The notes under the pieces are model-generated. The model was given only the letters and a program-made list of their open reading frames with translations. It was not told where the DNA came from and made no database searches. Positions 37,331 through 50,500 of a stretch of DNA of 64,000 bases are shown piece by piece. Made by a program: the position numbers and the translations under genes. Origin of the DNA: Gymnorhina tibicen (Eukaryota; Chordata; Aves; Passeriformes; Artamidae); NCBI GenBank assembly GCA_013399875.1, contig VXAZ01002374.1, positions 186,001 through 250,000 on the forward strand. Direction: 5' to 3'. Position 1 is the stretch's first letter. Each line of letters starts with the position of its first letter.

Positions 37331-39778
37331 CAAGTTAAGTTGTAGAACTAGCCAGGATTTCCCTACTAATTTTTTGAAAGGAAGACAGTTTTTTAAAGTC
37401 CTGATTTTATGATGTGGAGAGGTATAGTTCCTATTGGCTCATATTTGAACCTGAATATCTGGAGCTTTAGGTCTGACAAAGTAGCCTAGTTCCTTTGGGA
37501 AAAGATAAGGACCACAACATGTCCGTCTGTGGCATTCAAACAGCTCAGAGGAATACTGAACAGGGCCCAAAAGGGACAGGTAGATTTTGTCCAGCAAATT
37601 AAAATAGAACATTTAGTTGACTATTTTTAAAAAACACTTTCACAATTACATTAAAAAAAAAGCCAGAAAAAAAAGAAAAAAAGAATAACACAGAGAGGCA
37701 TTTTCAATATTGTAATTTAGAACACATAAATTTTGAAGTAATGGATTTCCCTTCAAGATGAATGTCCAAGTTTTCATCAGCTCTATTAAGTCCAAAACTG
37801 TGACAGAGCATTGTGCCATTTCCCTCACCTCTAACCAGTTGCTGTGTGAACCAGGGTCTCAGAAAGCAAATGGGGATTTCACTGTCTCCAGCTGAAGAAA
37901 GAGCACAAAGAAAGAGGCAATTGTGTTCTTAAACAGGGAAAGGCCAGTGCTGGGGCTTGGATGCCCAAACTTCAGATGCATATAAGTACCTTGCCAGCTC
38001 AGGAACACAAGACTATTCGCTCATCCTTGGTCACCAGTGGTCACAGATGGAGAAGGAGGTTTACTGGTGGTCTCTGCACAAGATGCACGACTGACACGGG
38101 CAGGTTGAAATCTCCCCAAACATGCCTGTTTCACTTCACTGAGTGCTGAAAAAGTTTTTTTCTTAGGTCAGAGATATGAGATGGCTCTAGGTAGACAAGA
38201 TTAAACCCTTGTGGATTAGGAAAACTGTCTCATATGGCTTTACTGTTACAGAAACTTGTGTATTGACCAAAAAAAAAGTCTCCTTTCTTTTAAATTTGCG
38301 CTACCTCTGACCTCCCCACAGAAAGCCATGGCTTTTCACCTTCTGGTGGCCTCTCTGAGGCCAAGCTTGGGTTTAGTCCGTAGATGATATTAAACCATTA
38401 TGTTCAACAATAAACTGGATAATCTGCCAAGAAAATAAGCACTGCTGCATTTAACTTCATAAGAGATGGTTACTCCTGGACTATGTATATTAATGAGTTT
38501 TGAATGAGTGACATTTGATGAAATATTCACCATCTCTTCAACTTTCTTTCATTTCTTTTCTTGCTGGAGCCCTTTCATATTTGAAAATTAATTATGCACA
38601 CCATATTTAACCAGGGTGAAAATGAGACTTACATGGAATCTTTCCAGCTCTTCATTACATATTTAATTGTTAAAATAATCAAGCTATCCATCACACATTC
38701 TGCCACCCCGTTGTCTGTCACCTTGGAATCAGTCAAAAAGATCATAGAGAGAGAAGTGTAGAAACAGAAATTTCACATTTCTTGAGCTGAACAGTTTTGC
38801 TATTGAGAGGAATGGTCTTGGCATGGCATAACTGTATCATGTTTGCAAAAATAACAAACGGCATCTTCGTGGCATCTTCTATGCTTTGGGTTTCCTCCCA
38901 TTAAGCCCTAAAAACTATCGCCATGTTATAGGAAAGTTCTTTAGCACAGAAGAAATTCAAGTTCCTGTGTCTTCTTATTGATTTTATAACCTGGCTAAAA
39001 ACACTTTACAAGGTACACAGTGATCTGGCCAGCATTTAATAATAGCTACATGCTATGTGATGCTTTTCATCAAAAACTTGTCCATGGGCTTCACTAAAAT
39101 GCTAGGTAACACAGACCTTGCTTAATGGGTGGTGAAACAGGAACTCTAGAACAGCATCAGGGTACAGCAGTAATCCATCAAACATAACAAGGCATTTTGT
39201 GGAGCCAAGTCCTTTGTCCCAGAAAACCATGAGGCAAAAATAGGAAGAAGAGTGAAACTTCCACCTCCTGAGTTTGACCACAGTGCCCCTTTCACTGAGC
39301 TTTTCACATACCAAGAACTGCATGAAGTCTGCTGGGATGTTTCATTTAAATATGGGGCTCAGTGCTGCAGGATCAGAACCCCTTATGATGCCATGAATGC
39401 ACAATATTTGAAAGACGTAAAGTAAAAAGAATTCATGATTGAAAGATTTTTGATGGACCCTTGGATTTTTAGAAAGTAGAGGAGTAAAGGTGTGAAGAGG
39501 AACAATGTTGTTTTACTTATGTGGATGTCATTCCCTGACTATTTCACTGCTAAATGTTCATAATGTCACCAGGAAAACAATATTGCACACAGTATTTTTT
39601 AAATATAGGTATGTTTCAGTAGTTATAAAAATATAACCTGGTTTCAATTCACAAAGGAGCATAGATGAGGTGCAAGTTTTAACTTTTTATATTTTACTGA
39701 AATTTTATATCACTGTGTTCTGTGCTAGAGACAAAAGGATCAAAAGGAATATCTAATTCTTACAGTCAGTCCCACAGA

Positions 39779-39815
39779 GGTGAGATTTTCAAAGGCATTT
39801 TGGTGGGAACAGAGT
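39779..39815 (+). repeat. Possible fragment of an old 'gattttcaaaggcac' repeat
   Basis: 'tgagattttcaaaggcattt' followed by 'tggtgggaac' resembles the sauropsid repeat that reads 'gagattttcaaaggcactta' and 'agtgggag'. Only about 35 bases can be aligned by eye. Confidence 0.35.
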
Positions 39816-41498
39816 AGCCCAGTTAGTTTATTTAAGCCCAGTCTCACCATGTATTTCTCTATAAATAAGGTATGATTTCAATTAATTACCCAATTTTACA
39901 TAACAAAGAGTGGGCTTATAACTAGACAGGTCTAACAGAGCTCAGCAAAACTGTAGCTTTAAATGACTATTATCTAATGCTTTAGCAGTCCCTAGCAGTA
40001 ATTGTGCATTGCCCTGTGGTCTAAAGGGAAAATAAGCTTTCTCTTATTTCATACACAAAGGTAGAACAAATACTATTAAAATCTAACTGGAGAGCTTTCT
40101 AGAGAGTATTAAATAAATCTCAGCTCAGGCAGGCTGTGATGTATTGTGAAGGTCACAGCTGATATGAACAGTGAAGTAGCTACTTGCAGGGAAATAATGC
40201 ATTTGGATAAAGAAGTTGTGCCTATCAAATAGGGATATGAGCTGGAAAAAGAAAAAAAATTAAAACCAAAACAAAGCAAATCAAAAAACCCACAGAAGAT
40301 GCAAGAACCCCAAAACAAAAGTCACCAACACCAGCCATAGCTTGAAAAGTATCAAGGACAGAACCAGTGAAGCGAATGATCTATCTTATAAATTAGACTT
40401 CAACTAGTGTAAAAGCAGCCAAAGTGAGGGCCCAATTGTTTTTGTAGCCTGTCGGAAATAATTTCAAACCTGACAGGATACCATGGCTCGTAGTGTGATC
40501 TCACAGATTTCAGTGGTCATGCTGAGAGATAAGCAGAGAAGCACGGTAAAAACCCTGATAGCAAAAGCACTGCTGCCAGCTTTGCTGTACTAAAAAATTA
40601 TCATTCACTCCAAATAGCAGATCAGGCAAGCGCTGAATGACTTCCCTTTCCTCCTCTCCCTCCTCCTCTGCCTGTGTCCCTGCTACCACCTTCTTTCTTC
40701 TCCTATCCACTCCCTGGGAGTACATGAAATGTTGTGTTTTATAGTATCAAAACCAGCTGTTATATCCAGTAACAACAAGCATCAAAAGAATTACACTGTC
40801 ATCAAACTATCTTATGATATCATTAGTGTCCTAAATTAAAGCAAGATGATTGCCCCAGCAGAGAGCAATCAACCATACACAGATACTAATGCTGCAGGTA
40901 GGCTGTAGAGTTCCACTGGAGGAGAAGGTGCCGTGCCCTTGCTCTGTAATTATGCCGGTAATCGACTGACAAAGCCGCTTCTTCAGCTACAGATGGCAGC
41001 AGGCAAAGCCACACACTTCATCTGCCTGTCTGAGATGGCGTGCCTGTGCCAGCTCCTTGGATTCCCGGCTGCTTGGCCCGGGAGGGCTCTGCAGCTTGCC
41101 ACACTCAGGTGGGAGAAGGGCAGGTCTTGTCAGCCCTGGAAGATGGTACAGGTACTGCCTGGACCAACATGGAGCTCCAAGCACCAAGGGAAGCCCATGG
41201 GAAGCTGTGACATCTCTTTTGCTGTTAAAACCCTGTAGCTTTCTCAAGCAGGGCAACAAAAGGGACTGGTGGATGAAGGGATGGTGGCAGAGGCACCCGG
41301 TTTGGGGTGCAGGGCCCTTGCGTGGGGGGTGTTATTGACTCCTTAATGCACAAACCTCTATCCATAAACTTCCACTTCTGGCTATTGCTCTTTTTTTGGA
41401 ATCTGCAGTGTTAGCCTGCAGAATGGGAATGCTTCTGTTTTCCGGGTCAGGAAAGATTTATTCACTCTGACTTATAATCTCATATACTTGGAGTACTA

Positions 41499-41545
41499 TC
41501 ATTACTATTTGCATTTGTGTGATACTACAAGGCCCTTTCCAAAAC
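41499..41545 (+). repeat. Possible second member of the 14.17-kb repeat family (5' part)
   Basis: 'attactatttgcatttgtgt' followed by 'gatactacaaggccc' parallels the 5' part of the repeat, 'ttattatttgtattac' and 'gtagcacctagaggccc'. The 3' part seen at 14170-14262 is not visible here, so this would be a truncated copy. Weak. Confidence 0.28.
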
Positions 41546-42261
41546 ATATTACCTGGAGATTAATATTTTCCTGGCAGGAACACTTACTAATTCCACTAAA
41601 GGTACAGTTTGAATGCATTTAATTTATGTGGACAATCTTCAAGCTGGTGGGGAGGAAAGAGAGTCCACTGAGAAAAATACTAAGCAGGGATTGCAGGGAA
41701 CTGAATTCAGTTCTTAGTGTTGATGCAGATTCAACTCTCAAAATTACTTCATTAGCCTGTACTCACTGTCCCAAGTGGAAAACAGAGATTTTTTTTTTGA
41801 TCAACATATTCAATTCTAAAGTAGCCGTTCAGGACAATAGTCATTTAACAAATGCTTTCATTTCTAGAGTCTATCACAATTTGAGTCCAATAGCAATTTG
41901 GCTGTCTAGCTATGGTGTTGTAAACAACAACTGTGCTGGTGGAGCCCATGTGCAACTAGAAGATGGGGTACAGTTCCATTTAGCTTTTTCTCAGTAAAGA
42001 TGCTCAGTTGAAGCTTTCTTGCTTCACCCCAGGTCCCCAGCACTATCTCCTCAGTTCAGTATCCACCAATTTAGTGATCTGACCCAGGTGAAATGCCAAT
42101 GACTTTTTCCCCCCACCCGCCAGATCCTAAAAACACTTGTACTAACACAGCTACAGGGTTGAAAGATGAAGAGTAGGAAGAAGGGAATTATTTTCCTTCC
42201 AAAATTTTACCTTGCTGCTGAGAAAGGTGCTTGGCAATGTACTCCTGTAGACAGGCCAAGG

Positions 42262-42402
42262 CAACACCATCTTTGTTTTACAGTCAGGGAATGAAATCAC
42301 AGAAGTAATAACTGCTTTGCCCCTGGTCACACAGGAATCTATTGCAGGGCCAGAAATTTGACATAGATCTCCTATATCTCAGATCAGTATCTTAATCACG
42401 AA
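42262..42402 (-). repeat. Old MIR-class SINE (reverse orientation)
   Basis: In order: 'catctttgttttacagtcag' (ancestral 'ccattttacagatggg'), 'ggaatgaaatcacagaagta' (ancestral 'gaaactgaggcacagagag'), 'gcccctggtcacacaggaat' (ancestral 'cccaaggtcacacagcaagt'), 'tgcagggccagaaatttgac' (ancestral 'ggcagagccaggaattgaac') and 'atagatctcctatatct' (ancestral 'ccaggtctcctgagtcc'). Five ordered blocks make this the clearest SINE of the window. Confidence 0.8.
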
Positions 42403-44074
42403 ATAATCACCAGAAATTTGAATAGTTAGCTTGTCTGTGGAAATAGAAGGGGGTTTGGAAGGGGGTTTTGTTGCTTTGGCCTATAAAGAGAGAAATGGCA
42501 GCAATGCATTTCTAGTCCCTGGAAATCTTGAAGTTAACTTCTATTCTGATCATGGGAAAAATGGCATTGTGTTTATTCCCTCTTAAAAAAGGGAATAAAT
42601 TGTGCAAATTTCATGTGAAAAGTTATTCTCGTATGACGTTTGTACAATTCGCAGTCTAAAGGAAGGTGCTTGCACAATGCAAACTCAATTGAGGACTGAA
42701 AAAACATACTCTAATTTTCACTCTTACATCATCAGTAGCCAGGAAGAGTTTTCAAACATATTCCAGAAGTCAAACGTCCAGAAAAAGAGCCACCTGTTTA
42801 ATTTCTTTTACTCCTGCTGGTGGCAGAATGCTGTCCAAAATTTGGAGGCCTAATTTCTTTCAAACTTACCCTGAAATAAAAGAGAAAAATCTTCCAGTCC
42901 AATTCAAGCCGTCTAATTTCTAAGATAGAGTTACCTTCTAGAATACATAAATATTAATAGCGATAATAGAATAATAATATTCCTTCACACTTGATTTCAA
43001 GCAATTATTTAATTTTATTAATCCACACAGAGCAAGTAGGATTCCACTTGCCCATTTCAGTTTCTCTTTTTGTGATGAATCCTTCTGATTGCAAACTTTC
43101 ATTAACTTGCATTGTGCTGTCCTGCGGGTGCCAGACAGGCCACAGAACCGCTCTGCTCAAACACAGGTGTGAGGCAAAGGGTGAGATTTTTGGACACTTT
43201 TCTCCACAAACAATTGCAGGAGGCAACTCTCTGGCATCCACCAGCACTCACCATACTCAGGCCGTGGTTCCATTCCTGCTGGAGCGAAGAGCCTTTTCGC
43301 CTAAGGGCAGAAGCAAAGGGGTGCGATGCTGCCAGGAACAGGGCTTCTGGCAATGAAATGCTTGGTCAAGCCCAGATTTTGCTGATCCAGCACTGGCAGG
43401 CTTCAGTCCCATCAGGAAAGAAAATGATCATGTGGGCAAAAACCCTTTCCCTTTTTCAGATTTTAAAATAAATGCCCAGTATTTGTACTCACACTGGCCC
43501 AAAATTTCATCCAGCTACAAAGTAAGTCCATTCACTTACTACATCCTTTGTTTTCTCCTTCAGATATTTCATAGATTTATTTGTTGGTCTGCTCTCTATT
43601 CCATGTAACGTAGGAAAAAATGAATTCATGTCTCAAAATACTGACTGGGGTTTTTTGGGAGTATCAAAAGGCAAACTTTCTTTTGAGCATCTACATCCAA
43701 GACAAGGCTGAGATTTTAGTTTCTGGCCCACTCTGTGGCCTTGTGTTTGCACAAAACAGCAGCACAGCGAGACAAATCCTTCCTTATCTCTAGGAAATAT
43801 GTGCTGCTCACAGGCCCCACATTGAAAGGCTCCATATATGGCTGGAATTTACCACAGGTATGTGCTTCTAATATAGTTCTATTGCCTCCCTATTATTACA
43901 TGACTTTCCCTTTCCTTCCCCCCATTTTGAAAGAGCTCTCAATTGCTTTTGTGAAATAAATGCTAAGAGAGCATGATGACAACAAAGGCTGGGAAGGCAT
44001 AATAAAATTTTAAAACTGTAATAATACAGTAGGAGTATTGCAGTAGTGTAGTATCTTGCGACAGATATTGTAGA

Positions 44075-44205
44075 AGAAAGCATTAATTAAGCTTCAATCA
44101 TTTAACCTTTGAGGTAAATAATATTACTGTACACACTTCACTAATGAGTAAACAGAGGCCTTGGCATGTTACATGCCTCGTCTAAAGTTACCCAGCAGAT
44201 TAGAA
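44075..44205 (-). repeat. Old MIR-class SINE (reverse orientation)
   Basis: 'cattaattaagcttcaatca' (ancestral 'cattaactaatcctcacaac'), 'tttgaggtaaataatattac' (ancestral 'tgtgaggtaggtattatta'), 'cttcactaatgagtaaacag' (ancestral 'ttttacagatgaggaaactg'), 'gcctcgtctaaagttaccca' (ancestral 'cttgcctaaggtcaccca') and 'gcagat' follow in order. A dead copy in the same orientation as the one at 42.3 kb, about 1.8 kb away. Confidence 0.75.
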
Positions 44206-44439
44206 GAAAGGAAAGAGAAGTAATGAAATTAGGAGCAGCAGAAAGTATTTCTAGCATGACATCATGCAAATTTTCTTCCCTACTTCCTAGTAGCTAGCAC
44301 CATTGTATTTCCCAAACGATGGTGGTTTAATACACATAACCCATGGGTTAACCATCTTCCTGTCATAATGTAGGAGTTGCACTCTTTTCTGTGGGTATTA
44401 TTCCAGGTTTCCCCTTCTCTTCATATGCTCACTGACTCC

Positions 44440-44484
44440 CTTCTTCTCTCTCTGCTTTCTCTTCCTTACTTCCTTGCTTCCAAG
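44440..44484 (+). promoter_or_regulatory. Pyrimidine tract with YY1-like motif (possible start region)
   Basis: A long C/T tract ('cttctctctctgctttctct', 'tccttacttccttgcttcc') leads directly into 'caagatggcagcc', which matches the YY1 core (AAGATGGCGGC-type) and a strong Kozak context. In vertebrates this arrangement occurs at starts of TOP-type and housekeeping transcripts. There is no visible CpG island, which argues against a broad promoter. The tract could equally be a simple-sequence accident. Confidence 0.2.
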
Positions 44485-44525
44485 ATGGCAGCCAAGGCTG
44501 CAGAGGTCAGAGGAGTCATTTTCAA
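44485..44525 (+). other. Candidate first coding exon: ATG to splice donor, 41 bp
   Basis: ATG at 44485 has A at -3 and G at +4. Thirteen codons follow (MAAKAAEVRGVIF), then 'aa', then a good donor, 'tcaa|gtaagg', at 44526. The N-terminal Ala/Lys look and the donor are typical of a short first coding exon. If unspliced, the frame stops one codon later (AAG TAA). No downstream exon could be tied to it, and I recognise no protein starting this way. It sits 280 bp after a dead SINE. Confidence 0.15.
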
Positions 44526-47500
44526 GTAAGGATACCTTTGCAAAGGTGCAGGTTTCCAAAGGGTTCATTTAAAGCCTGAAAATACGGTAACAGATTGTCA
44601 ACTGCCTTTTAGCAAGTTCCTAACTGCGGCATCCTCTGTGGAGAGGAAACCTCTGTGTGCATTTTACTTGTTCAGTCTGCACAGTCACCTCTTGGGATCA
44701 AGTCACATTCAAGGAAGTCACCCCCCAGGAGGAGGACAAAACAAGTGTTGATTTCCCAAAAGACCACCTTCATGTAAAATTTCCTCAATGCCTTCCTGGA
44801 GGAAACAGAAGAATAGGAAAGGTAGAATGGACAACTAGGTGTACAGGGGAGAGAAAATCAACCATCCTGTCTTTACAGACTGGACTTTTGGGGATCAAAT
44901 GTAAGCCTCTTTCTGAGGCCTGGAGTGGTTCCAGACAGCTGTGGATTAAGGGGGTGGGAGAGACAAGCTTTCTTCCCAGTGCATACTTATTCGTATTTGT
45001 GAGCAAAACGCTGCACTCCTACACGAGCAGCACAGATAATGTGCCTCGGAGATGCAAAATCAGTTAGCCTGGCACATCTTACAGACCTCTACAAAACACA
45101 AATGCTAGTAGGAATACTAAAGGAGGTAGGTAATGAATGAAAACTGCCAAGGATCTGCCCCACAGTTATTTTCAACCTTCCTTTTTTGCCCAGTCTCTGC
45201 CCTAGCCAGTGATGTTTCTTTTCCTCCTCGTTTTGATTCAATAGCCATGGCAGAAGTCCGCAGCTCCCCCTCTCTCCCATTTATTCCAAGACGTAATGTA
45301 GTAATTATACTTACATTTTTAAAGGTAGACATTTCTCCATAGGCCCTATCAACCTGTGGCCTCACGATTATAATTACTTGATCTACAGACTGTTAATTTT
45401 TTTATCTTTCATAGGAATAAAATAGCACAGGAATAGGACACAAGGAAATGTGGAGAAGTTGCAGACAAATACCAGTTAATGTTCTCTAATGACTACTGTA
45501 TATTACAGGAAATACAAATACCAGGGGCATCAGAACGTCCCTGATTTTACTTACATGTTTTCCTAATTTCCTATTTGTCAACATGTCAACAGACTCAGTG
45601 AAATAGATTACATTTCTAGGTGGCTTCCCGGGTTATAAGCAGCAAGAAAACCATCCAAGTAGGTTTCTGTTTATTACTTTTCCAATTAGATTTGCATGGC
45701 ATTGATGCTTGCTCTCAAGAGTCTATTTGCAGTATTGGGAAAGGGTGTGAGTGAAATGAGGCCAAATACACGACAAGTTTCTACTTAGCCTAGTTTTCCC
45801 TCAGTTAGTTATGACATTTCTGTTTTTCCAGCCTGTAAACAAGATGAAAACCAGGAAAAGCAAGACTTGGTAATAAAAGTGCTTACTCTGGCTGGAAAAA
45901 ACTGGTCCAAAACAGCAAGCCTGGCTTTGATTACATGTAGTAATCAAGCTGTGTTCATAATTACTTGACTTAATGTCTCAGGAAATGTTAATCTGCACAT
46001 GGAAATCTTGGTTCTAGAGACTGTATGATCCACTGACATCGGGTAAGAAGTTAAAGTACTTCATGCTTCCTTTTTTTCCATTGTAGTTTCATGTTGGGGG
46101 AGGGCTAAAAGAGATAATGGAAAAGCTGGTTAGTAAATGAGCATTTTTATCTTCTAGGCCAGGATGGTAAGAGTACTAAACAAAACACCACAAAAAAAAC
46201 CTCTTAGCAAGTCAGCGAAGCTGGGTGTAACTTATATAGGAGGGTTCGGTTTTTTCCACTGGACTTGAAGTACACTAGCCTGACAGCATATATTTTAATA
46301 TACTTCAGAGTTTAGTGAACTAGAAAAATACTTTGCTGGGGATATCACAATGTAGTAGAAGTACTGTGATATCAGGGTGGATCCCAGTGGTGACTGTTTA
46401 GGGTAAGCAGTAAGTTTTCAAATACTATTTCCTCAACATCTCCTAAAGAAAGACATACCTTAGATGTCAGGACTGTTAACTATGCCACACTGAATTACAC
46501 AATTGCACATTGCATTCAAAAATAAAACTGCTTCAGGACTATACAGGTCATTGGGAGTGGGAGGTGTGGGGAGACTAAAGGAGCTCATGGGGTGTGTGTT
46601 GTCTTGTTTATGTGACAGGTAAGTATTGTGGTACTGCAGAAACTCTCCCAGTCCCCATCAAGAGTTTCACTGCATGTGGCTAAGTTATTTTCGTTTGACG
46701 GCAAATACCAGTTTCTTTTTGTCCTCTGTGAGTGTCTTTCCTCCTTACAACTGTTCAACTGCTTCCCATTGCTGCCAGTTAGACATACAAAGAGCTTGGG
46801 GAGGGAATGGACAGAAGCTTGGGGAAAAATCCTAGTCATTCTGCAACATAGGTGAACAAGTGGTTAAGACTCTATTTAGGTTTAACAGAACAACAAAAGT
46901 ATGTGTAAAATCTGGCAATCTGGAGAATGAGCCAAATAAATTGTTTGTGATTATTTTGGCATGTACTTGAATACCTGTTTTCAAGCATTTCAGAAACTTA
47001 GGTGCTATTTCATCTTGTCAGCAAAACTTAACATGTTTCTATAGATCAGAATTATTTTCAACTATTTGACATAGGTATGGATTTTCTACTGAGACCTCTG
47101 GATTTTACTCATTGTCAATACATCCTAGGCCTGCATGTGCCTTTTCCACAGGATCAGCCTGATGGGTCTCAGCCATCGATGTGCTTGACTGATTGCACAC
47201 CCAATTCTTTCCCTTCTGTTATTTCTGGGTAAGAAGTTCTAACAAAAAGCACCTAAAACTGTTGTTGCTTCACAGGTGACCAAGCACTTCACGCTACTGC
47301 TCATATCTTGCATAGTATTCTCTCTCCGTTGATTAAGACTCCCATCCACACGGTCTTTCCGGTATGTATGCTATATATCTCCACAGCCAAGGTTTCCCAA
47401 GGTTAGGAAAACCTCAGAAAATTTCATTAGCACTCTCTTGCTTTATATGACATGGTCAATCATGCAAGTATTAAGTAAAACCTGTCATAAGACTGAGCCT

Positions 47501-50500
47501 GCAGGAACCTGTAACTGCAATACCTACTCTTTCAGCACAAAATACTGTCATATGCCCTTTAACCTGTTCTGCCCCACCTCAAAGCTCTTGACCAAATCCT
47601 CCCTTTATGCCTTGGTAATTTTCCACCCCTGTGATACCAGTGCTTCCCACAAGTCCAGTCAGACAAAATCTTCTGCACTTCGTTCGTCTAAGAAAATCTT
47701 ACCAAGAAGTGGTATCAGTTGAGTGTGATAGCAATCTACATTTATGACCCTGTGCTGCATTTTTCTCCCCTTTCACCCATTTGTTTCCACACTTTTTTAT
47801 TATTTTCTCTGAAAACACATTCCAATAACTTTTATAATCAAAAGTGCTAGACCTGTAGTTAACCAGATTTTTATTTTAAAACCTTGAATAAAAGTAACAC
47901 ATCACGACCAGATAGTTTTTAAAAGTAAGATTATAAGGAGTAAACAGTATTTTTCAGATGGTATTTCTGGAAATAAGCAGCATGGAAAATAGTTTCCCAC
48001 TGGTGTCAATAGCAGTTCATAAAATTTTACTCAGTTGTCGGAGCATGTGATAATTTAAACTGATTCAAATCATACTGCTCATGGTAGAACCTCCCCCATA
48101 TGTGTTATAGGTGAACAGCATTATCACACACAGAGTGAGTTTGGCAAGACTAAAAATATGGTGATCCTTAGATTTAAAAAGTAAATAAAAGGAAGATAGC
48201 TGGCTCAGACCTCCCCAAATCCTTTGTTCTTTATAGCTAGCAATATAAAAACAAATAAACAAACAAATCAGCCCATCTCAGAGGTAAGCCATGCATAGGA
48301 CTCTGTCCCCACGTATTTCTGCCTAGAAAATATCTCTGCATTTATTTGCTGTATGCAAAATGCTGACTGGCACAGCAACCATAGAGTGAGTAATATATCA
48401 CTGTAATCAAGGACAGCTGGTTTTCTTGTGGAGTTACCAAATTCTCTTCAGGAGCCCTAGCTTCTAATTATCTCTAACTAGGAGCAGCCTCCACCTTGCC
48501 TTCCCTCCCCAGCAATACAAGAGACCGTGGTGCGGCACCCCCAGCCTCCAACTCTTGCTCCCACACCACAGGAGGCAATGTATTAAACATACAATGCATG
48601 TTCTAATAAGTGGAGCCAACGAGAGCTAAAGAGCTTGCAGCTGCTGGTACCACCTGTGTCCCTTCGCTTCCAGCCAGAACAATCTCCTCCCTGCAGTCCC
48701 TAGTTGTGGCGAGAGATAAAAGAGGCAGAAAGTGAGAGTGACATGTCTGGCTCGTGTCCTGCTCTTGTCATGAAGGAGCCAGTTGATCTGGAAAGCTTGC
48801 TTGCTCCCTCTGTGAATGTGGATGATTGTGCCTCTTTCCCCCACAAGCAAGCAAACACAAGGTGGCCACGTATGAATTTCCTACTTATTCCTCTGTGCAG
48901 TGTGCCCCGCACGCTTGTTGCCATAGTTCACGGAAGTGCAATTTCATTAGTCATCCCTGTTGGCTGTCCTGGGTCATGAGGATTGCTGTGAGATGGTAAA
49001 CGTGGCTTGAGCAGGGCACAGACCTGGTGGGTAAATGTGTCTTTGGCAGACTGAATGGAAATCCATCCTGAGATCCATTTTTTTTAAGAGACATTTTTAT
49101 AAAGGCTGTTGACAGAGAGCTGGGTGTGTTTTTTTACCCTTCTCTTTTTTTTTAATATGCTGTTTCTTTTTCCCTTGCCTGACCGAGTGGTGATATGGAT
49201 GCCTTTCAAAGTTTGGAATTATCTGTTGGCTACTTCACTGCCTCAGGACAACTGGCATCCATTCAGGGATCAGAAAGACCATCAGTTGTTTGGATCTTTT
49301 TCCTTTCACATGGAGTTTTGTTTTGCTTTTTCCCTTTCCATGTATTTCATTTCTGAGTTGGCTGTTTTGAATCGATGCCGATCGTGGGCCAGATTGTGCC
49401 ATTAAAGCACTGGCCAGTGTTGTAGCCTGGATGGAAAGCAGGGTTGGCAGAAATAGACATTCACATAGATTCACACTAGATTATTACCAGTATTAGTTAT
49501 CAACAATGAGAACTGAAACTGTTCTTTACGTAATTTCTTCTGTATTCTCAAACTAGACTCTCCTTTCTTCAAAACCATCTGCAGTTTATCCACTCATTTT
49601 AGATATCCTCTCTTAGCTGACATTCCAAGCATGAGTGCTGGAGAAAATTCACTCAGTCAAGTTTTGTGAGCAACACCTGTACCCCTACAGTCTTGCCCTT
49701 CTTACTTCTCAAATCCAGGGGTCTGATTCCTTCCTTTCCCTTGCATCATGTCAGAATGTTACTGCCAGACAGGATGTAACAGGCACAACAGAACACCTCT
49801 CTTTCTGGTCCAACATGGGTTCGGCTCCTTCTGTTTCAATTTAACATAAATTAGTGACCCAAACTGCAAAGATATTTTAGCTTTGTAGTATAAAATCTGG
49901 GCTCTTGAAGCTCTCAGAAAGCTCTGGTTATGGCACCATTAATTCCTCTAGACATATCTTCTCTTCCACATAGAAATACTGTTCACAAACATTTTGAGGA
50001 TTCCTAGTGCTTGCCCAGAATTTTTGAATCCACCACAGCATTGGCAAGGAGGTTTTTCCCAGAGTTTTTTCCTCTAGCTAAGACAACCCTGAATTTGTAT
50101 GTATTTCTCCCACAATTTAGAAAGGAAACAATTGGATGTGCAGCTGTGATGCCTGCTCCAGTCATTTCAGCAGTTGTTTTCCTGTTACTACTTTATAGGA
50201 AGTATTCATAATACCCACATCAAATTATCTAGCACAAGCAATGGAGCAGATGAGAGGACTTTCTTTGCTTCTCTGAATTGCCTCACGGAAGAACTCTCCC
50301 TACTCATTGACTACACAAAGAGCCTGGGACTCCTCACCACCTAACTTAGCAGGTGGCTGAGGTTGGTGGTATGAATATCCTGCTGTGCCACTGCCTATTT
50401 ACTGCTCCATGTGTCGTTTGTTTGTTCACAGTCACAGCTACAGGCTTTGTTCTCCGTTGTGAAATACTCCGTAAATCCTCCGATGCGGTGAGGAAAAGAT

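Larger units (their letters stand above)
37331..42261. other. Unique DNA with GC-richer stretch near 41 kb, no gene recognised
   Basis: No supported gene. The A/C-rich block at 40240-40320 is low complexity. 40.92-41.34 kb is GC-richer and open in three overlapping frames (90 to 101 codons), with no recognisable protein. 41626-41997 (+) is open for 123 codons and its last third is mildly protein-like, but there is no donor site, and the frame includes a poly-T run. Confidence 0.5.

Noticed and set aside
42572..42599. Perfect 9-bp inverted repeat, TTTATTCCC / GGGAATAAA
   Set aside because: Several 9-bp hairpins with short loops are expected by chance in 64 kb. No terminator or small-RNA context applies in this genome type.
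44657..45067. 136-codon + strand frame with charged composition
   Set aside because: Considered as an exon downstream of the 44485 start, but no acceptor with a good pyrimidine tract in the right phase, and no motif.
46341..46373. Perfect 9-bp inverted repeat, GATATCACA / TGTGATATC
   Set aside because: Same reasoning. The loop of 15 bases and lack of longer pairing make a microRNA precursor unlikely.
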